A stretch of DNA of 64,000 bases from the NCBI GenBank assembly GCA_001695595.3, contig MBPM02000080.1, positions 62,001 to 126,000 on the forward strand. Reading direction: 5' to 3'. This DNA is from Plasmopara viticola (lineage: Eukaryota; Oomycota; Peronosporomycetes; Peronosporales; Peronosporaceae). The notes under the pieces were generated by a model. The model was given only the letters and a program-made list of their open reading frames with translations, ran no database searches and had not been told where the DNA came from. Made by a program: the position numbers and the translations under genes. Positions within the stretch are counted from its first letter, which is position 1; each line of letters begins with the position of its first letter. Below, in pieces: positions 58,376-64,000 of the stretch.

Positions 58376-59879
58376 TGCATTAGCCTCACCGGCCAAACAG
58401 TTGTATGGAGTGTCAAGGTAAAAGTGACGCCAGTCGTATAAAAAAAAGACGCTCTCTTCAAACCAGTCGTACACAACAGTCTCTTCGAGCTTTTCTTTGC
58501 GAGTAATAAACGCCCGTAGTGAAATGCTTACGTTGGCATATAATTGTGGGTGACATAGCTACACATGTTGATGATATAGGTCCGCAAAGCACAGTGGATA
58601 GCATAGTTCTACAAGTGGGTAGCATAGAGCCATCAAATACGGGTACCAAAGTTCCGCAAGATGCATGAATTCGTGTAGGACTTAAATGGAACCACAAATA
58701 GATGCTAAGACTGCACAGCTAGAAAAAGTACGAATGCAATGCGGAATTGTCCCCGGACACCACAAATGATAGCTTGATTGACGATATCTACAGAAATAAT
58801 TGACAGGTTAGCTCAATGTTGTGTAATAATTAGTGCACCTCAATTAGAGACATTGCTAGAAGTGTCGGACTATGATTCTCGACGATTTCGGCATTACTGA
58901 GCTGTTGCTCATGAGTATTAACGCCGCTCCTTGTTGAGTTGATAAGGCATAAAGCTTTCACAATCATGCCCGTGAAGTATTGCAGTCAATTTTTAAAGCA
59001 AAAATGGTCGGTGCGTTGGATACGTCAAACATTCGATATCGAACCAAGATTGTGTCATAGTTTAACTGCATAGCTATCCGATAGATCCATTACGGTCATT
59101 CAAACACTCTTACTCGTCAATAATGGTCCCAGCAGCTACGACTTTGCTTGGCTATAAAGTGGCCGTCGTGTGAATAAAATTGGATTGACGGACCACACAC
59201 ATTTACGTTATTGGCAAATTATTTTAGTTTTTTTAACGATTAGTTGTGTCATAAACTACCATCCTTATTGAATGCTCAAAACGTCTTCGCACGAAGAGCT
59301 TCCCTACTTAAGTCTCTTTCCCGCTACAAAATATTTAGGGTGGACTCGATTAATTGCTTCGCTTGCATTGAATTTATGGAGCCGGTATAGCCACACCCTT
59401 TTTTGATAGAGCTGCACCCTCACCTCTGTAATCTGTTCTGAAATTTGACCGCACCTGAAATATAAACACACATCCTTCCAGTATCGCCATACCCCCTCAT
59501 AACTTGAGCTACACGACCAACTTTCGGTTTTAGTATGCTGCTTCAACCGCCGCCAGAATACATCTATAAGACCCGTGAGGAAGCATAGAAGGTCATACCG
59601 ACTTTTGCGCTGCAAGAAGGTTATTCAACAAAAAAGGCGCACTAAGGCAAACAACAGGGAAATACGAGGACGAGTTCGGATGCTTGCGCTTATGACGGTG
59701 CTTCCAAAGAAAGAGTCACGAAGGTGCACCAAACATCAACGCGTCTTTTAATGTATCCATAGTCGGTCACAATCCAATGGCTACTGAATGATATTGCTGC
59801 GTAAGACTGGGGCGTTAAGCTGATTGTATTTACTCACAACCATATCGCTGCTGAGAGTGTTGCAGCATCTTCAGAAAGG
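58376..59879. other. gene-poor region
   Basis: Nothing recognisable. A short stretch near 58.58-58.63 kb repeats gtggatagcatag/gtgggtagcatag. Confidence 0.4.
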
Positions 59880-62140
59880 AGGGCATTATGGACGTGCAAA
59901 CGCAGCATATTATGGATATCACCAAGGTTGAGGCGCCACCTCTAATGATTTTGGGTACAGTGAGACGCTCCGAATCTGCTTTCTTTGCCCTCGGGCAGGA
60001 CATTTATAATCTTGGAAAATGAAGATAAAGCACATTTTCTCCTTGGCCGTACTGCGTACGAAGCTTTACTCCACACCTCACGAGAAAGTTCCATTCGTCA
60101 CAGAGTTGACCGAGATTGTGCCCCTGGCACACGACCAAAGAGGATTTTTTTCCGAAGGTACTTTTATAATGAATTTATTGTAATTTTAAAAATCAATTTG
60201 TGCTCACTATCGAATTAAAGCTAAGAAATTACCAAGTTTCAAATGCCAGCATGCACAAACTATTCATTTTCCCTTTGTTGTATATTTTTGCAGCGCGAAA
60301 CTATCTGGACACTTGAGCAAATTATATAATCTATCAATAAAGGACCACTAAGGCGATCGTTATTGTTAGTTGGAATCGATAGCTGCAATTTGGCTTATTA
60401 CTCCGAGAGTGGGGAATATACTCACATTGATAAGAATGTCCTAGCAAATGTCATACAGCACTTCTCGAAGGACGAAGAACAAAACGTTTTATAAAAAGTG
60501 GGGCGAGCTCTACCGATCGGCAACTGAGGCGAAACTTGAAGGTAGTTGGAAGCTTTTAAGAAATAAAATCAACAGCGTGGGCTAAGCGTATTTGCAAAAC
60601 ACGTGGTATCCGCAAAGAGAGAAATTTGTCGTTGCCTGGACTAAAGGGCTGAAGCACTTTGGGAATGTAGCTACATCTCGTGTTAAAGGCGGACATGCGT
60701 TCCTGGAAAATGGATTACAGTATCAACTGGAGATCTGCCAACAGTTTATGCAATAATAGTACTTGCGGCTCAACAGCAGCGGTAAGGAATCAGCCAAAAA
60801 GCTGCCTATGATCGCTAGTAGGGACTTCTAAACAAATATAAATAGTAAATCTTGCATTACGCATTGAATAAAGTAAGTATGATCATTGAATTCAACTCTT
60901 GCAAAGTAGGATGCTAACCATTTTCTCCAGGCCTTCATCTAGTATCATCAGGCAGTGTCAATGAAGGCCGCTGAAAGCTGCATTCGAACGTTCGTGAACA
61001 GAATAGGTATCCCGTGCTCTTACCTCATCAAACAGATGCTCAAAAGCAAACTAAAATTGCGTGAAGATCACTTTCTAAATCACTGATGTCATCACAGACA
61101 CGCACGTCCCTCGATGCTCTCTGTTGTGATTCCGCAGGAAAAAAAACTTTTTTCAGACATTATCAAAAAAACGAAAAGAGTTACGAGAGCGACGTTTGAT
61201 CTAGCCTTTATATGGACAACGTTTCCTTGAGCAGAATCCAAATAATCGTACCTCGGATTTAAGTATAGGTATACGCGAACCAGCGACAGCAGCTCCGCGT
61301 GGCCGGCCAAAGGGATCGACAAGTCCCGAACGCGAAGCGTCTACATTTTAGTATGTTGAGAGTAAAGGGCGAGGGCAGCCGAAAGCAGACGAGCCCAAGC
61401 ACGAAAATGATACTTTAGGTCATACGCGGCAAACAGGCCCCTTAAAACATTGGCAGGCCTGTTTAAAAACTCCAATTGCCAGGGTCAGCAGCACTATAGT
61501 ATCAACTGTAAGTATGATGTCCTTCAAAAACTTTCATGTGTTATTGCGTCATATGTGAGGACGTGAATGGCGATAGCAATTGCGGCTTCCGCACAATTGC
61601 AGATAGTCTCAATTGCTTGGAAAACCACTGGATTGCGGTTCCAAGAGGATTGTACAAGGAGATGATTACGAACTCGGAACTTTATCGCCAGCAGTTCGCG
61701 CAGCACTTTGGTGACGATAGAGAAGTCATCGCCCATTTTTTGACAGAGGAAAGACCGGAACCATTAAGTCATTAGATGCCAAGGCTCCAGCTTGACGATG
61801 TAATCGCATACCAATATGAAAGGCCTGTTTAAATTTCTTCCCAAAATGAACGAGTTTACATTTCTTCCTTCAAGTGTTCGAGTGAAGAATTATGCCCCAT
61901 TTGCTTCGCATTCGTTATCGACAACCATCACATCTCGCTCCATTTGCGGCCAGAATCACCTGCTCCTCCTATTGAGGCTAATTGGCACAGATATGCTGCA
62001 CCCAATGCAAAATCTTGGGTAGTGCATTTGAGCCGTAAACATCGAAGATGGGAGAAGCTCCATGAACAAAAGTCAACGATAACCAATGACCTTACGGAAC
62101 CGCATCGAAATTCGGATCATTCATGCATACATGCTGACGA
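59880..62140 (+). pseudogene. decayed Mutator-like (MULE) transposase with SWIM and OTU domains
   Basis: Pieces appear in the right order but in changing frames. An N-terminal segment with HIMDITKVEAPP and FALGQDIYNL lies near 59.91-60.02 kb. The typical downstream block of MULE transposases, YLQNTWYPQREKFVVAW and FGNVATSRVKGGHAFL, is near 60.59-60.72 kb. A SWIM zinc finger (ESCIRTFVNRIGIPCSYL) is near 60.97-61.03 kb. An RGRPKGS hinge follows near 61.3 kb. An OTU-type peptidase part (GDSNCGFRTIADSL, catalytic Cys, 61536-61775) is followed by PPIEANWHRYAAPNAKSW near 61.97-62.02 kb. Stops and shifts throughout show it is dead. Confidence 0.7.
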
Positions 62141-64000
62141 GTAGACGATGAAGCACTTCATCGAGCTTTTGTACTTGGGTTTGAATTCCCTGCAGTAGCA
62201 AAAATGGCTGCAACGGAAATTACATTCACGACGTACAGCTCTTTTCTTATGTTTCTGGCTTTCGTCTCTTGTTGGCACTGGCGAAACACTTGAAGGTTTT
62301 CGAAGTCCTTTATCACACCTCTGGGCTTTGCTTTTTTTGAATTTGAGTGAATTTCGGATAGAAATTCGTCGGAAACCTTTGAAGGATTCTCTGGCTTGGA
62401 GAAGAAATTGGTCTGAAATTCTGACGCTGTCACAGTTCTAGGTGTATTCAGAGTTGATGCTCAATTCAAAGATTAATCTAATCGACAGCAGAAAACGAAG
62501 AATGATAGCGAATTTGTTGTCATGACCTTGCCATCGTCATGATTTTCTGCTGTGGGTGCATCCCTTGCGGTCTTTGTGTTAAACTGCTACGGGTAGCCAG
62601 TCAAAGCAGCCCGTTAACTTGAGAAATACCCCGCGCACCAAATGCTTCTGCCTGATCTTTGGTTTTCGGGCAGCCTCACCGTTTGCGGTATTGATATGTT
62701 CGAAGAGTATGCATGAATATTTACCACATGATCTGATTTTACACGAGGTGCGTGTGGTTAACCGTAATTTGACCAATCGCAGCTCAAATTATCTACCGAA
62801 AAGGGTGTGTGGCTGTTCCGGTTGTCTAAACTTAGTGTTTATCGTCCTGGTACGTGTTTGTATGCTAGTCAACAAGATAGCGGACATCTTTATTAAACGT
62901 CGAAGCGCGATCTCTATGAGAAGCCCTACCCTTCCCGTAGCGAGTCGGTCGTGCGTATACTGCGCAATAAGATGCATTTCGCAGCTCCGACTTCACCAAA
63001 AGACTCTCTACGATTATCGAATTTTGAACAGCACGTCACTGTGGGCTCGGAAATTTTACCTCTCAATCCCTCAGCATCACCAAGGTCCGCTGCTTCGCTT
63101 TCGCTCTCTTGCTTCGATCTCAGACTTATACTTTTCGCTTCTTCATATCAATAATCTGATAAGACTGTACAGAACATAAAGTCGGACACTCCTATAGCTT
63201 AGTGCTCCTACTTTTTTATTTTCTAACTCAAGTATATAAAATGTATCTCGAGTTAGAGCATACTAACGCATTATTTTTTCCGTGAAAAAAAACGTAAACT
63301 TGCCTACAAAACAAGCGGTAACTGTATCGAAATTATTTACGAAACTGTGGAAGTGCAAAAACTAATCGTGGCAATTCCAAAATTGATAAAAAACCTAGAA
63401 AGATAAATTACATCTGTAGAATACATCCATAAAACTCATAAGCATAAGCACGAGACCCATACATGATACCACAAACTGAAATCTAAGAATTCTTCCACCG
63501 CGAAAAATCTCTGGCAATGCTCTATCGCTACATTCACGATTACAATGTAAGCTACCAATGCAGCTTGACCCCGTTGGCCGTCGCCAGCTGCTTCCTAGGG
63601 CATGTACTTTTCAGAATCGCAATTGCAACGAGGACATGATGTTTCGGCCGCCAAATGCAATACATCCGTAGAATAGAGGCCAATGCAAAGAGCACGTTTA
63701 AAATTGAGATATGTTACGCCTCCAAGAGAGCCAGGCTAAACAGCAGTTTGGTCGGAATCAAAAGATGGGTCATAAAAAGAGAGAGCGTGCAAAAATGACA
63801 CATCATTGAGAGCTTAGGTCATTGCATTTAGGACAATCGATATTACGCCCTGCCATTAGCTAAGATGAACAACCATTCGACATTTGAAGTGTCCAGTTCG
63901 TGTCGTAGTACACCTCTGTAGCGTATCACGAGACTTTCTCACAATTGCATCGGACGAAATGTTGACAATGAACCTTCGTTTGATCCTCCAACGCGTTGCT
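62141..64000. other. gene-poor region to the end of the window
   Basis: Frames such as 62619-63179 (plus, 186 codons) are open but have no recognisable motif and an unlikely composition. Probably non-coding. Confidence 0.4.

Noticed and set aside
61536..61775. Stand-alone host deubiquitinase
   Set aside because: It is preceded by MULE transposase, SWIM finger and RGRP hinge pieces in order, so it belongs to a decayed transposon.
1..64000. tRNA, rRNA or CRISPR features
   Set aside because: No T-loop-like GGTTCRA box in a cloverleaf context, no rRNA blocks and no regularly spaced direct repeats with unique spacers were seen. The 21-bp array has no spacers.

Overview
The window comes from a plant-pathogenic oomycete, most likely a peronosporalean (Phytophthora or downy-mildew type). 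The evidence is the mix of oomycete-specific families: a Crinkler (CRN) effector relic at 6.2-8.0 kb, an elicitin-like protein at 17.4-18.1 kb, an M96/START-like coiled-coil protein at 23.7-25.0 kb and an RXLR-like WY-fold effector at 38.1-39.6 kb. The housekeeping genes have short introns (about 57-320 bp). No tRNA, rRNA or CRISPR array was seen. I cannot name the species.

Layout: (a) 1-5 kb is AT-rich decayed DNA. (b) 5.0-8.3 kb is a remnant of one end of a Polinton/Maverick-type element: a terminal repeat, an ExoX-C-like small gene, a 21-bp phased dyad array, and a CRN gene broken by one stop. (c) 10.3-18.2 kb is a host gene cluster: a KH-domain RNA-binding protein, the TFIIIB subunit BDP1, a secreted Ser/Thr-rich GPI-type protein, a broken ankyrin-like gene and an elicitin. 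(d) 19.2-20.3 kb is an internally deleted LINE. (e) The M96-like gene follows. (f) 25-35.2 kb is a gene desert with small repeats and one strong fold-back. (g) 35.2-53.4 kb holds two arms of a Polinton: a right arm (fibre C-terminus, major capsid protein, ExoX-C-like gene, truncated terminal repeat) and a left arm (terminal repeat, small basic protein, protein-primed DNA polymerase B, chromodomain integrase, zinc-binding protein, core-like protein, three small or unknown genes, penton, packaging ATPase, fibre). They lie in swapped order around 4 kb of host DNA that carries the RXLR-like effector and retrotransposon debris. (h) 54.7-57.1 kb has two intact host genes, an N-terminally extended Rab GTPase and COX20. 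(i) 57.2-58.4 kb is a second copy of a 1.15-kb repeat also found at 39.8-40.9 kb. (j) 59.9-62.1 kb is a decayed Mutator-like (MULE) transposase with an OTU domain.

The most notable system is the Polinton. It retains replication (PolB), integration (rve integrase plus chromodomain), packaging (A32/FtsK-HerA ATPase) and virion genes (double-jelly-roll MCP, penton, fibre with S74-type C-terminus). No maturation protease was found. PolB, MCP, ATPase, fibre, core-like protein and the small basic protein all carry stops or frameshifts. The integrase has Asp where the third catalytic Glu is expected. It is therefore an endogenous, non-functional virus-like element. Both a CRN and an RXLR-like effector sit beside or between its ends, which raises the possibility that Polintons helped move or duplicate effector genes here. 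That link is an inference from position only.

Regions listed as gene-poor were read for conserved motifs. Only what is recorded there was recognised.
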